33,985 bases of DNA from Bacteroidota bacterium (GCA_021794195.1 JAJYRG010000024.1:1-33985), one strand, 5' to 3'; shown: positions 22,491 through 32,155, counted from the first letter of the stretch. The notes: a model not told the origin generated them from the sequence alone. Program-made: numbers and translations.

Positions 22491-23528
22491 ATGGAAACCG
22501 TTTTTATTATTGAAAAGCTTATTCTTGTCGTTATTATTTTTACGATTACTTTGGTTATAGCGATGTATTCTACCTTAGCGGAGCGTAAAATTGCAGGGTT
22601 TATGCAAGATCGGCCAGGGCCGAACCGGGCGGGACCAGGCGGTATATTACAACCTCTATGTGATGGAGGGAAGTTTTTCTTTAAAGAAGAGATAATTCCG
22701 GCCGGAGCACATAAAGGGCTTTTTATCTTAGGGCCTACTCTTACGATTATCACAGCTTTGATAGGTTCAGCGGTGATTCCTTGGGGACAGACTTTAAGTA
22801 TAGGAGGTAACGAAGTTGTTCTCCAAGTTGCCGATATCAACATAGGCGTACTTTATGTTTTTGGAGTAGTGGCGCTGAGTGTGTATGGTGTGATGATTGG
22901 GGGCTGGGCATCGAATAATAAATATTCCCTTTTAGGAGCTATTCGTGCCGCATCACAAAGTATCAGCTATGAACTCGGTATGGGCTTATCTTTGATTGCT
23001 CTCCTGATGGTCACAGGTACACTTTCATTTTCTGAAATTGTAGCTCAACAAAGTGGCTTTGTAAATTGGAATGTATTTGTTCAGCCTTTGGGCTTTTTAC
23101 TTTTTATGATTTGCTCTTTTGCTGAATGTAGTCGTGTTCCTTTTGATTTGCCAGAATGTGAAACGGAATTGGTAGGAGGATATCACACTGAATACTCATC
23201 TATGAAGCTGGGATTGTATATGTTTTCAGAATATATTCACATGTTTGTGGCTTCAGCAGTGATGTCTTCGTTGTACTTCGGGGGATATAACTTCCCTTTT
23301 ATGTATGATTTGGGACTTTCCCAAAATTGGATTACCATTATTGGTGTTATTGTATTCTTTGCCAAAATATTTGGATTTATCTTTTTCTTTATGTGGGTGA
23401 GATGGACTCTTCCAAGATTTAGATTTGACCAACTTATGCATTTAGGATGGAAGGTTTTAATACCTTTGTCTATCCTAAATATTGTTTTGACAGCAGTATT
23501 TACTTTGGTAAAGGATTATTATTTTTAA
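22491..23528 (+). CDS. nuoH: NADH-quinone oxidoreductase subunit H
   Basis: NuoH is the membrane subunit that forms the quinone entry channel and links the redox arm to the proton pumps. The 345-residue protein has about eight helices. Its loops are conserved: AERKIAGFMQDRPGPNRAGP followed by GGILQPLCDGGKFFFKEE, and later CSRVPFDLPECETELVGGYH with EYSSMKLGLYMFSEY. The acidic quinone-loop residues are present. It is preceded by a GAGGAA purine-rich site and lies between nuoG and nuoI, as in most bacteria. Confidence 0.97.
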   Translation: METVFIIEKLILVVIIFTITLVIAMYSTLAERKIAGFMQDRPGPNRAGPGGILQPLCDGGKFFFKEEIIPAGAHKGLFILGPTLTIITALIGSAVIPWGQTLSIGGNEVVLQVADINIGVLYVFGVVALSVYGVMIGGWASNNKYSLLGAIRAASQSISYELGMGLSLIALLMVTGTLSFSEIVAQQSGFVNWNVFVQPLGFLLFMICSFAECSRVPFDLPECETELVGGYHTEYSSMKLGLYMFSEYIHMFVASAVMSSLYFGGYNFPFMYDLGLSQNWITIIGVIVFFAKIFGFIFFFMWVRWTLPRFRFDQLMHLGWKVLIPLSILNIVLTAVFTLVKDYYF

Positions 23529-23549
23529 GAATTAAAAACTATAGACAAG

Positions 23550-24065
23550 ATGCAAGCCTTATCAAATAGGAAGAAAGTATTGGAGCAGAAGCCCATGAAT
23601 ATATGGGAGAGGATGTATCTACCTGCCATAGCGAAAGGGTTGAGTATTACAATTCGGCATTTTTTTAAGAAAAAGCCGACTTTTAATTACCCGGAAGTAA
23701 AGCGTCCTTATTCGAAGAATTACAGAGGATTACATTCTTTGAAACGAGATGAGCAGGGTAGAGAACGTTGTACAGCCTGTGGTTTATGTGCATTATCCTG
23801 TCCTGCGGAAGCTATTACGATGGTATCTGGAGAGCGCACAAAAGATGAAGAACATTTATACCGCGAAGAAAAATATGCTAAAGTATATGAAATTAATATG
23901 TTGCGCTGTATATTTTGTGGTTTATGTGAAGAAGCATGTCCGAAGGAAGCTATCTATTTGGACGGTCCTCATGTGACAGCAGATTATTTAAGAAAAGATT
24001 TTATTTATGGTAAAGACAAACTGTTGGAGCCAAAGTTTGATATTACAAAACTTAACCAGGAATAA
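23550..24065 (+). CDS. nuoI: NADH-quinone oxidoreductase subunit I
   Basis: NuoI (TYKY family) carries the two [4Fe-4S] clusters N6a and N6b between NuoG and NuoB. In the 171-residue protein the motifs are RCTACGLCALSCPAEAI (C74, C77, C80, C84) and RCIFCGLCEEACPKEAI (C120, C123, C126, C130), both complete. The N-terminal amphipathic stretch GLSITIRHFFKKKPTFNYPE fits its attachment at the membrane surface. It lies 21 nt after nuoH and 10 nt before nuoJ. Confidence 0.97.
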   Translation: MQALSNRKKVLEQKPMNIWERMYLPAIAKGLSITIRHFFKKKPTFNYPEVKRPYSKNYRGLHSLKRDEQGRERCTACGLCALSCPAEAITMVSGERTKDEEHLYREEKYAKVYEINMLRCIFCGLCEEACPKEAIYLDGPHVTADYLRKDFIYGKDKLLEPKFDITKLNQE

Positions 24066-24075
24066 ATTATAGAAA

Positions 24076-24573
24076 ATGTCCTTATTTTATTTTGTAGCTT
24101 TTTTATCTATTATTTTTGCGCTGATGACGATTTTCACAAAAAATCCTGTGCACAGTGTACTTTATCTGGTTGTTACTTTCTTTACATTTACCATTCATTA
24201 CATTATGCTGAACGCACAGTTTTTGGCAATAGTCAATTTCATTGTGTATATGGGAGCTATTATGGTCCTCTTTTTATTTGTTCTCATGCTATTGAATCTG
24301 AATGAGGATACAGAACCGATGAAATCAGTGCTGGTAAAGGTGATGGGGGTAGTAGCCGGGATGTGTTTATTAGTTGTTTTATTTGGGGCATTTAGAGTGT
24401 TAGATGTGAGTGACGCTCTTGTCGGACCGCAGCCCGATATAGGTTTAGTAAAAAACTTGGGCAAGGTCTTATTTAATGAGTTTTTGCTACCTTTTGAGAT
24501 AACTTCCATTTTATTACTAACGGCTATGGTGGGAGCTGTAGTTTTAGCGAAGAATGATACTAAAAAAGCATAA
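24076..24573 (+). CDS. nuoJ: NADH-quinone oxidoreductase subunit J
   Basis: NuoJ is a five-helix membrane-arm subunit whose third helix changes shape during coupling. The 165-residue protein starts FYFVAFLSIIFALMTIFTKN and contains the signature helix FIVYMGAIMVLFLFVLMLLN with its pi-bulge region, as in the family. Later hydrophobic segments run at about 90-110 and 138-160. It lies 10 nt after nuoI and 5 nt before nuoK, so translation is likely coupled. Normal length. Confidence 0.95.
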   Translation: MSLFYFVAFLSIIFALMTIFTKNPVHSVLYLVVTFFTFTIHYIMLNAQFLAIVNFIVYMGAIMVLFLFVLMLLNLNEDTEPMKSVLVKVMGVVAGMCLLVVLFGAFRVLDVSDALVGPQPDIGLVKNLGKVLFNEFLLPFEITSILLLTAMVGAVVLAKNDTKKA

Positions 24574-24578
24574 AAGAA

Positions 24579-24908
24579 ATGGATAGTATGTTAGGACAAA
24601 TTCAAGGGATTCCATTAAATCATTATTTGATTTTTTGTGCAATTATTTTCTCGATTGGGGTTGTTGGCGTATTGGTTCGGAGAAATGTAATCGTTTTAAT
24701 GATGTCTGTCGAGTTGATGTTAAATTCGGTAAATTTATTATTAGTGGCATTTTCGGCTCACCACGGTGATCCGAGCGGACAAGTGTTTGTGTTTTTTATT
24801 ATGGCTTTAGCCGCAGCGGAAGTAGCTGTTGGTTTGGCTATTATAGTCATGGTTTATCGAAATACTAAGTCGATTGATATCGACGCTCTAAGTAAACTAC
24901 GTTGGTAA
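24579..24908 (+). CDS. nuoK: NADH-quinone oxidoreductase subunit K
   Basis: NuoK (ND4L family) is a small antiporter-like membrane subunit. The 109-residue protein has three helices and both key membrane glutamates: E45 in MMSVELMLNSVNL and E81 in ALAAAEVAVGLAI. Both lie in the proton path in known structures. The N-terminal ten residues before IPLNHYLIFCAI are slightly longer than in E. coli. It lies 5 nt after nuoJ. Confidence 0.97.
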   Translation: MDSMLGQIQGIPLNHYLIFCAIIFSIGVVGVLVRRNVIVLMMSVELMLNSVNLLLVAFSAHHGDPSGQVFVFFIMALAAAEVAVGLAIIVMVYRNTKSIDIDALSKLRW

Positions 24909-24933
24909 AATATTTTTATAATAATAATTCACG

Positions 24934-26853
24934 ATGAACGATTTGATCTGGTTGGTTCCACTCATTCCCTTGGTAGGCTTTATTTTAAATGGATTTGGGA
25001 GGAATATATTTTCAAAATCTTTAATTAATCTGATAGCATGCGGCTCTGTATTCATTTCCTTTGTGTTGAGTTGTATAGCATTTGGTGAAGTATGGGCCGC
25101 TAGGTCAGCAGGTGCTGAGGGTATTTTCCATTTTCATTTTTTTGATTGGATTCATGTGGGCGATTTGAAAATTTCGTTTTCATTTTTATTGGATCCCCTG
25201 AGTTCCATCATGTTACTCATCGTGACCGGAATTGGATTTCTCATTCATGTGTACTCTATAGGTTATATGAGTAAAGATCCTGGGTACGGCAAATTCTTTT
25301 CATATTTGAACTTGTTTATATTCTTTATGCTCCTGCTCGTTTTAGGGTCTAATTATTTGATCATGTTTATCGGCTGGGAAGGGGTAGGACTTTGTTCTTA
25401 TTTGCTTATCGGATTTTGGTATAAGAACAATTCATTCTCTTCTGCAGGAAAAAAAGCTTTTGTGATGAACAGGATTGGGGATTTGGGATTTTTGTTGGCG
25501 GCATTTTTTATCATTGGCACTTTCGGAAGTTTAGAATATAATGAGGTGTTTAACCAAGCGGCAGGGTTATCGCTTGGTGGAGATACATTATTAATCATTA
25601 CGGTATTGTTGTTTGTAGCGGCAACAGGTAAATCTGCTCAGATTCCTTTATTCACATGGCTGCCAGATGCGATGGCAGGACCCACACCGGTATCTGCACT
25701 GATTCACGCAGCGACTATGGTAACGGCGGGAATTTATATGATAGCCCGCTCAAATATACTTTTTGTACTTTCCCCTGTAACGATGAATATCATAGCCACA
25801 ATAGGTGTATGTACAGCTTTTATCGCTGCTTTCATCGCCCTTACACAAAATGATATTAAAAAGGTGTTGGCTTATTCTACAGTTTCCCAATTAGGCTACA
25901 TGTTTTTAGGGTTAGGCGTGGGAGCATTTACTGGAGCATTTTTTCATGTATTGACCCATGCGTTTTTCAAAGCTCTTTTGTTTTTAGGAGCAGGCTCGGT
26001 GATATATGCTTTATCAGATGAGCAAGATATGAGAGCAATGGGAGGATTGAAAAAGAAACTGCCGATTACATTTGTGACTATGTTGATTGCAACGATAGCG
26101 ATATCAGGCCTTCCTCCGTTATCAGGCTTTTTCTCTAAGGATGAGATTTTGCTACATACCTTTACAGATTCCCCCATACTTTGGGGGGTAGGGATGTTAA
26201 CGGCATTATTTACCGCTTTTTATATGTTTAGGCTATTGTTTATGACTTTTTACGGTAAGTATAGAGGTACGGAAGAACAAGAAGCTAATATAAAAGAATC
26301 ACCCAAAGTAATGACAGTACCCTTAATTATATTGGCTATACTATCGGCAGCAGGCGGTTTTCTAAATCTTCCGGAGATGTGGGGCGGAGGGTTTTTAGCG
26401 AATTTTTTAGCACCTGTTTTTGCGGATGCAAATCAAATTCGGCCTGTCGCGGAGTTTACGCACAGTACCGAAATAATTCTGATGGTAGTTTCTACTGTAG
26501 CCGCTTTGGTCATGGCACTTTATGCTTATAGAAGATATGCAGCGCAAGAAGGAAACATTGCTCTTTCTGAAAATAAAGAACAAAATTTCTTGCAGAAGCT
26601 TTCGTACAGAAAACTTTATGTGGATGAACTGTATGGTGCAGTGATTGTAAATCCGTTAAAGTCTTCTTCTCGCTTTCTTTATAAGGTAGTGGATAAACTG
26701 GGGATAGACGGGATAGTGCAGGGTGCAGGCCGGATGATAATCGGAAGTGGAAGAGGTTTGAGGCAGTTGCAAAGTGGCTATCTTACTTTCTATGTGTTTA
26801 TGATGGTGTTAGGGGCTGTCTTTGTGTTGATATATGGTTTTTTTGGCAATTAA
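24934..26853 (+). CDS. nuoL: NADH-quinone oxidoreductase subunit L
   Basis: NuoL (ND5 family) is the most distal antiporter-like proton pump and carries the long lateral helix. The 639-residue protein is strongly hydrophobic. It has the conserved FIGWEGVGLCSYLLIGFWY with the pump glutamate, TWLPDAMAGPTPVSALIHAA with TMVTAGIYMIAR, and LTHAFFKALLFLGAGSVIYA. The C-terminal 150 residues, after a polar linker around YRRYAAQEGN, fit the lateral helix and final helix. It is complete and starts 25 nt after nuoK. Confidence 0.97.
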   Translation: MNDLIWLVPLIPLVGFILNGFGRNIFSKSLINLIACGSVFISFVLSCIAFGEVWAARSAGAEGIFHFHFFDWIHVGDLKISFSFLLDPLSSIMLLIVTGIGFLIHVYSIGYMSKDPGYGKFFSYLNLFIFFMLLLVLGSNYLIMFIGWEGVGLCSYLLIGFWYKNNSFSSAGKKAFVMNRIGDLGFLLAAFFIIGTFGSLEYNEVFNQAAGLSLGGDTLLIITVLLFVAATGKSAQIPLFTWLPDAMAGPTPVSALIHAATMVTAGIYMIARSNILFVLSPVTMNIIATIGVCTAFIAAFIALTQNDIKKVLAYSTVSQLGYMFLGLGVGAFTGAFFHVLTHAFFKALLFLGAGSVIYALSDEQDMRAMGGLKKKLPITFVTMLIATIAISGLPPLSGFFSKDEILLHTFTDSPILWGVGMLTALFTAFYMFRLLFMTFYGKYRGTEEQEANIKESPKVMTVPLIILAILSAAGGFLNLPEMWGGGFLANFLAPVFADANQIRPVAEFTHSTEIILMVVSTVAALVMALYAYRRYAAQEGNIALSENKEQNFLQKLSYRKLYVDELYGAVIVNPLKSSSRFLYKVVDKLGIDGIVQGAGRMIIGSGRGLRQLQSGYLTFYVFMMVLGAVFVLIYGFFGN

Positions 26854-26873
26854 AATAAAAATATAATTAGTCG

Positions 26874-28319
26874 ATGGATAAGCTCTTTATATTGCTGTTA
26901 CTCCCCGTTGTTAGCTCGGTGGTTTTATTATTTGTGAAAAATATAAAAGGCGCAAAATGGTTTGCTCTGGTAGCCTCTTTCATAGTGCTTGCACTTACTT
27001 TGCCCTTTTTATTTAGTTTTAATCCTACGGCTGAAGTCCAGTTTGAACAATCATGGCAGTGGATCAGCAGTTTGAATATTAATTTTCATATTGGTGTTGA
27101 CGGTATCAGCTTGCCATTAGTGTTACTGACAAATGCTTTGACACCGTTGATTATTTTGTCTACATTCGGTAAAAACTATTCAAGACATTTATACAGTTTG
27201 ATCTTGCTGATGCAAATGGGCTTGCTTCTGGTATTTGTAGCCTTAGATGCCTTTACCTTTTATGTAGGGTGGGAATTAGCGCTAATACCTATTTATTTTA
27301 TTTGTGCTTTATGGGGTGATGGAGATAGAATACGTATTAATCTAAAGTTTTTTATATATACTTTTTTTGGAAGTATTTTTATGTTGGTGGCGATTATCTT
27401 TTTGGCACAACAGACTCCAGAAAACAGTTTTGAATGGGCTTCATTTACAGCGTTGAACTTATCATCACCTGTGCAAGGTTGGTTGTTTTGGGCATTTTTT
27501 CTTGCTTTTGCTATTAAGATACCCATTTTTCCTTTTCATACTTGGCAGCCGGCTACTTATACCCATGCTCCTACGCCGGGTACGATGTTACTTGCCGGAA
27601 TTATGCTGAAGATGGGAACTTTCGCATTGATTCGTTGGCTTATTCCGATAGTCCCTGCTGGAGTGACGGCATATGGACATTTGGCATTGCTTCTCAGCGT
27701 GATAGGATTAGTATATGCTTCTATCATTGCATTTAAACAACATAATGCTAAAAAAGTTATTGCTTATTCTTCTATCGCTCACGTAGGGTTAATAAGTGCC
27801 GGGATTTTTTCTTGGAATCAGGCAGGTATACAAGGGGCTATATTTCAGATGATTAGCCATGGTTTATCTGTCGTGGGTTTGTTTTTTATTATTGATATTA
27901 TACAAAGGAGGACGGGAAGCATAGAATTGGCAGATTTAGGAGGCTTGGCTTCAGCGATGCCTAAACTTGCCATTGCTTTTTTAGTACTTGTCATGGCGGC
28001 AGTAGGACTGCCTTTGACTTCCAGTTTTGTGGGTGAATTTTTATTGTTGAAAGGCGTTTATACAGAAAATGTATGGTTTGCTGTATTTGCAGGATTGACT
28101 ATTATTTTTAGTGCGGTTTATATGTTGAGATTGTTCCAAAAGTGTATGTTAGGTTCTGTGAATCCTAAATGGGCACATGTGGAAGATATAAAAGGGTTTG
28201 AAACAGTCGTTTTAATAGTTGTCGTTTTCTTTGTTGTTTATTTGGGCATTTTACCCGGAGGCATCCTTAATATATCGGAAGCTTCTGTGGCAAACTTGTT
28301 AGAGCAAGTAAGTTTTTAA
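26874..28319 (+). CDS. nuoM: NADH-quinone oxidoreductase subunit M
   Basis: NuoM (ND4 family) is the second antiporter-like pump. The 481-residue protein has FYVGWELALIPIYFICALWG with the conserved glutamate, FPFHTWQPATYTHAPTPGTM with LLAGIMLKMGTFALIRW (the pump lysine in LKMG), and the IQGAIFQMISHGLSVVGLFF helix. About 14 helices are visible. The protein ends without a lateral helix, which separates it from NuoL. It lies 20 nt after nuoL and 23 nt before nuoN. Confidence 0.97.
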   Translation: MDKLFILLLLPVVSSVVLLFVKNIKGAKWFALVASFIVLALTLPFLFSFNPTAEVQFEQSWQWISSLNINFHIGVDGISLPLVLLTNALTPLIILSTFGKNYSRHLYSLILLMQMGLLLVFVALDAFTFYVGWELALIPIYFICALWGDGDRIRINLKFFIYTFFGSIFMLVAIIFLAQQTPENSFEWASFTALNLSSPVQGWLFWAFFLAFAIKIPIFPFHTWQPATYTHAPTPGTMLLAGIMLKMGTFALIRWLIPIVPAGVTAYGHLALLLSVIGLVYASIIAFKQHNAKKVIAYSSIAHVGLISAGIFSWNQAGIQGAIFQMISHGLSVVGLFFIIDIIQRRTGSIELADLGGLASAMPKLAIAFLVLVMAAVGLPLTSSFVGEFLLLKGVYTENVWFAVFAGLTIIFSAVYMLRLFQKCMLGSVNPKWAHVEDIKGFETVVLIVVVFFVVYLGILPGGILNISEASVANLLEQVSF

Positions 28320-28342
28320 AAAAATATTGATATAACATAAGT

Positions 28343-29725
28343 ATGGGTGCGATTATCACGTTGTCATTATTAGCGATATTGATTCTTTATCTGGGATTGT
28401 ACAAAGCCGAAAAAGCCCTTTTACCTGTTACTTTAATAGGTTTGGCTTTGGCACTCATTTTCGAACTTCGACTTTGGGGAGAGAATCCGGAACCGCTTTT
28501 TCATGGAATGGTTTTGTTTGACCGTTTTTCAGTTGTGTTTTCTATTGCCTGTATTGTATTGTCTGGGTTGATCGTGTCTTTATCCAAGGAGTTTTTTCAC
28601 TCTTTAAAGGCACATGTTGCCGAATATTATGCTTTAGTAATTTTTTCATTAATTGGTGCTATAGCCATTACTTCTTATCATAATTTTGCGATGTTGTTTG
28701 TTGGGATCGAAATTATGTCGGTAGCGGTTTATATATTGTCTGGTATTCGAAAAGTAGACACATATTCGAACGAAGCTGCATTAAAGTACTTTATTATGGG
28801 AGCTTTTTCTACCGGTTTTTTACTTTTCGGTATAGCTTTGATGTATGGGGCTACGGGTAGTTTTGACCTGTCTATATTGAGGGATTATGTAACGGATAAT
28901 ACTTCTTCGATTTCGCCTTTGTTTTATGCAGGGATTTCTTTGTTGTTGATCGGGCTTTGTTTTAAAGTAGGGGCGGCGCCTTTCCATTTTTGGACACCGG
29001 ACGTGTACGACGGTGCGCCCACAATGATTACCACCTATATGAGTACTGTGGTAAAGGTGGCTTCTTTTGCTGCATTTTTTCGGTTATTTGATTTTGTATT
29101 GACTCCTTTAGATGCCTACTGGACACCGGTATTATTGACAATAGTAGTCATTACGTTGTTCGTCGGAAATATTACAGCTGTTATGCAGAACAGTTTTAAA
29201 CGTATGCTTGCTTATTCGAGTGTATCTCATGCAGGTTATATGCTTTTTGCTATATTAGCAATAGGCCCTCTTGCAAGCAATGGGCTATTGGTGTATTCTA
29301 TTGCATATTCGCTAGCTTCTATAATTGGTTTCGGCGCGCTATATATAGTGAAAAGGGATGTAGGCTCAGAGTTGTTTGAATCTTTTAATGGATTAGGAAG
29401 AAAAAATCCGCTGTTTGCCGGACTTCTTACAGTAGCTATGTTGTCTCTTGCAGGTATTCCATTTACTGCCGGTTTTATAGGGAAATTTATGATGTTTAGT
29501 GCGGCGATGTCGCAGTATCACATACTTTTGTTAATTTTAGCAGCGTTTAATGCAGTAATCGGTGTTTTTTATTATCTGAGGGTAGTGGTGCATATGTATT
29601 TCAAAAATGCTGAGGACGAGTTCGTCTTACAAATTTCACCTATGCATATGACCATATTTGTTATTGCATTTATCGGTACATTAGTATTGGGAGTGTATCC
29701 GGACGTACTTACAAGCTTGATGTAG
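28343..29725 (+). CDS. nuoN: NADH-quinone oxidoreductase subunit N
   Basis: NuoN (ND2 family) is the third antiporter-like pump and the last gene of the operon. The 460-residue protein has FVGIEIMSVAVYILSGIRK, where the glutamate replaces the WE seen in NuoL and NuoM. It also has KVGAAPFHFWTPDVYDGAPT with TYMSTVVKVASFAAFFRL, and KRMLAYSSVSHAGYMLFA. Length is normal. No strong terminator follows; a 7-bp stem at 29753-29780 is the best candidate. Confidence 0.97.
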   Translation: MGAIITLSLLAILILYLGLYKAEKALLPVTLIGLALALIFELRLWGENPEPLFHGMVLFDRFSVVFSIACIVLSGLIVSLSKEFFHSLKAHVAEYYALVIFSLIGAIAITSYHNFAMLFVGIEIMSVAVYILSGIRKVDTYSNEAALKYFIMGAFSTGFLLFGIALMYGATGSFDLSILRDYVTDNTSSISPLFYAGISLLLIGLCFKVGAAPFHFWTPDVYDGAPTMITTYMSTVVKVASFAAFFRLFDFVLTPLDAYWTPVLLTIVVITLFVGNITAVMQNSFKRMLAYSSVSHAGYMLFAILAIGPLASNGLLVYSIAYSLASIIGFGALYIVKRDVGSELFESFNGLGRKNPLFAGLLTVAMLSLAGIPFTAGFIGKFMMFSAAMSQYHILLLILAAFNAVIGVFYYLRVVVHMYFKNAEDEFVLQISPMHMTIFVIAFIGTLVLGVYPDVLTSLM

Positions 29726-29752
29726 TTTGCTATTGTAGATAAGCTATAATAT

Positions 29753-29780
29753 AAAAGCTTGCAAAATTAGGTCAGCTTTT
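29753..29780 (+). terminator. Possible weak terminator of the nuo operon
   Basis: AAAAGCT (29753-29759) pairs with AGCTTTT (29774-29780) around a 14-nt loop. The stem is short, and the T-run lies inside the stem with none after it, so termination may be partial. It is the best terminator-like structure after nuoN. Confidence 0.3.
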
Positions 29781-29899
29781 GAGTAGGCTATTTCAGGCTT
29801 TTATCATGGATAAGATTTGTTTTGTTGAAATAAAAGTAGATAGGTTTTCAAAAAACAAAAAGATTTGGTAGTCAAACCTGAAAACTCATTTTTATGCTT

Positions 29900-29907
29900 T
29901 ATTTTTG
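29900..29907 (+). promoter_or_regulatory. -7 box for the porin gene
   Basis: TATTTTTG matches TAnnTTTG and ends 33 nt before the ATG at 29941. No TTTG sits at the ideal -33 distance. It supports the ATG at 29941, since the in-frame TTG at 29914 would lie at the transcription start. Confidence 0.5.
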
Positions 29908-29940
29908 CATTAATTGACAAGTTTTGGTAATAGGTATCGC

Positions 29941-31923
29941 ATGCGGTTTTTCAAAAGCTTTTTATTTTTTATTGTATTCTCCCTTTCTTATGTCTCGGGC
30001 GCTTTCGCTCAGCAAGAAGGAGAGTTTAGCAGCCAATTAGATTCTGCAAGAGCTTTAGAAGATAGCAAAGAAGACACCGTGATACTTTCGGCAGAGTACG
30101 TACGATATGCAACATTGGAAATGCTCAAAAAAGCTACTTATACCAAACAAATCGATACAACACACGTCAATTTTCATTATTATAATCCACAAAATAATCC
30201 TTGGAACCCCAGTATTAATTTAGGATCGTACGGATTAGCTACGCGTGATCTCTTGTTTCAGCCTACTAAAACTATTGGTTTTCAAACAGGGTTCCATGCT
30301 TTAGAAAGGTATTTATTGCACGCAGATTCGACTAAATATTACAGAGCTAGAGCGAGGTATTCTGAATTATCAGCAGTGGGCTTTTTCTTTGACGATCAGG
30401 TATTTCGAGCTATTCTCTCACAAAATATAAATCCACGTTGGAATGTGGGAGCAGAATATCATGCGACAAATACAGAAGGTTATTATAACAATCAGGAATA
30501 TAATGACCGGAAAGGGAATGTATATACCTGGTATGAATCTGAAAGCTTAAGATACAATCTTTTAGTAAATGCCACATTTAACTCTTTAGATGCGGGTGAA
30601 AATGGCTCTATTCTAAACGATACTGTTTTTAGAGACCCAGAAAATCCACAACCCTATTCTCTACAGACCCGCTTACGGCAGACTAGAGAAAATAGGCCAT
30701 ACAACAAATGGACAGATAAAAGTTTGTTTCTACGACAATCCTATTATTTAGGCAGGTTGGACACCTTGCATAAAGGGGAGCCCAATATGGAGATTCATCC
30801 TACGAATACTATTGCTCACAACTCATCTATTCGACATCAGAGATTTCTTTTCTTTAAAAATGAAGAAGACTTATATGGTGCGTTTCCTTTCGGAGACGAT
30901 GTATTGGTACAAGATACGACGAGCGTAGTTACCGTATCCAATGAATTGACATACTCCTTTTATTTACGAAATAAATCACTTAAAAAAAATGAAGCCCGAT
31001 TAGATTTAGGATTTGAAAATGATCTCATATGGTTTCAGGACAGTGCTGTTCACAGATTTTATCAGAATAATATAATAAAAGGTGAATTAGGTTATAAATT
31101 TAGTGACAGAATAGATTTTAGTGCGACTGGAGAACAAATAATTTTAGGGCATAATTTCGGGGATTTTTTATACGAAGGAAGAGCCGATATTGCATTGGGA
31201 GAAAATATTGGAAAAATAAGTCTCGGTGTTTACTCACAAAATAAATCCCCCGAACGGGTTTTCGAAAAGATGAATTATACCTACCATCAATGGGCAAAAG
31301 ACTTCTCAAATACTAAAACGCAAAATCTTTCTTTTCAGTATAAGAATCCAAAGATTGGTTTCAAAGGTAAAGCAGAGTATTATCTGGTAAGTGATTATTT
31401 GTATTTCAAAGAAGTAGAAAACCCAAATAATAATCCTCAGCTCGATCGGGCGATAGAGCCTGCGCAGCACGGTACTCTTAATGTGTTAAAGCTTACAGTG
31501 GGGCAAAATTTTAAATTAGGCAACTTTCACTTAGATAATCTTGCTGTTTATCAAAAGTCAGAAGCAATGGATATTTTGGCAATACCAGAATTATACACTT
31601 GGCATAGCCTATATTATGGCAATATTTTATATAATGTGATGGATTTTCGTATTGGATTGGATGTTAAATTTAATACGCCATTTCGTACGCCTTCTTATGC
31701 CATTAATGCCGGACAGTTTTATAATGATAATGTTGGGATAGAGTTTTCAACTTACCCTATTGCTGACGTTTGGTTGACTTCAAATATAGAGCGTGTGAAC
31801 CTATTTTTAAGTTATAATTTTGTGAATCAACACGTTTATCCCAAAGGGTATTATACTGTTCGGAGGTATCCGATGAATCCCGCATTTCTGCGTTTTGGGG
31901 TGTCGTGGAAGTTTTATGATTAA
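29941..31923 (+). CDS. Putative outer membrane porin (Porin_10-like)
   Basis: From the ATG at 29941 the product has 660 residues. It begins with a signal peptide (MRFFKSFLFFIVFSLSYVSG, cleavage after AFA near residue 22). No plug domain is present. The body is made of alternating aromatic strands, for example YRARARYSELSAVGFFFDDQ, RWNVGAEYHATNTEGYYNNQ and IGLDVKFNTPFRTPSYAINA. It ends in RFGVSWKFYD, a strand-like C-terminus. This resembles the Bacteroidota 'putative porin' family. The conserved N-terminal pattern of W-N-P and GSYGLATRDLLF also fits. It would let small solutes diffuse across the outer membrane; the solute is unknown. It lies 215 nt after nuoN with its own promoter box, so it is probably a separate unit. 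Confidence 0.78.
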   Translation: MRFFKSFLFFIVFSLSYVSGAFAQQEGEFSSQLDSARALEDSKEDTVILSAEYVRYATLEMLKKATYTKQIDTTHVNFHYYNPQNNPWNPSINLGSYGLATRDLLFQPTKTIGFQTGFHALERYLLHADSTKYYRARARYSELSAVGFFFDDQVFRAILSQNINPRWNVGAEYHATNTEGYYNNQEYNDRKGNVYTWYESESLRYNLLVNATFNSLDAGENGSILNDTVFRDPENPQPYSLQTRLRQTRENRPYNKWTDKSLFLRQSYYLGRLDTLHKGEPNMEIHPTNTIAHNSSIRHQRFLFFKNEEDLYGAFPFGDDVLVQDTTSVVTVSNELTYSFYLRNKSLKKNEARLDLGFENDLIWFQDSAVHRFYQNNIIKGELGYKFSDRIDFSATGEQIILGHNFGDFLYEGRADIALGENIGKISLGVYSQNKSPERVFEKMNYTYHQWAKDFSNTKTQNLSFQYKNPKIGFKGKAEYYLVSDYLYFKEVENPNNNPQLDRAIEPAQHGTLNVLKLTVGQNFKLGNFHLDNLAVYQKSEAMDILAIPELYTWHSLYYGNILYNVMDFRIGLDVKFNTPFRTPSYAINAGQFYNDNVGIEFSTYPIADVWLTSNIERVNLFLSYNFVNQHVYPKGYYTVRRYPMNPAFLRFGVSWKFYD

Positions 31924-31983
31924 CGAAACTAGATTGTTTATCAATGTTTTAAGAAGTAGGAAATAAAAAAGGCAAAAATATAT

Positions 31984-32013
31984 TTTGAAGATCAAATTTA
32001 ATCTCTATATTTG
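31984..32013 (+). promoter_or_regulatory. Promoter of tRNA-Val
   Basis: TTTG (31984-31987), an 18-nt spacer and TATATTTG (32006-32013) give a full match to the Bacteroidota promoter. The tRNA begins at 32047, about 27 nt after the predicted start. Confidence 0.7.
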
Positions 32014-32046
32014 CATCGTTGGATTTCAAAAAAGAGTCCAGAAAAT

Positions 32047-32121
32047 GGAGGCTTAGCTCAGTTGGTTCAGAGCACCTGCCTTACAAGCAGGGGGTCACTG
32101 GTTCGAATCCAGTAGCCTCCA
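32047..32121 (+). tRNA. tRNA-Val (anticodon UAC)
   Basis: A complete 75-nt cloverleaf is visible. The acceptor stem is GGAGGCT/AGCCTCC with discriminator A32121. The D arm is GCTC-AGTTGGTTCA-GAGC. The anticodon stem CCTGC/GCAGG carries the loop CTTACAA with anticodon TAC at 32082-32084. The variable loop is GGGTC, and the T arm ACTGG-TTCGAAT-CCAGT. CCA is not encoded. It has its own promoter and terminator, so it is a single-gene unit. Confidence 0.97.
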
Positions 32122-32127
32122 CTCTTC

Positions 32128-32155
32128 AAAAGCACCTTATTCAGGTGCTTTTTTT
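32128..32155 (+). terminator. Intrinsic terminator of tRNA-Val
   Basis: AAAAGCACCT (32128-32137) pairs perfectly with AGGTGCTTTT (32143-32152) around TATTC, and the T-run continues to 32155. It lies 6 nt after the tRNA end. Confidence 0.9.
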
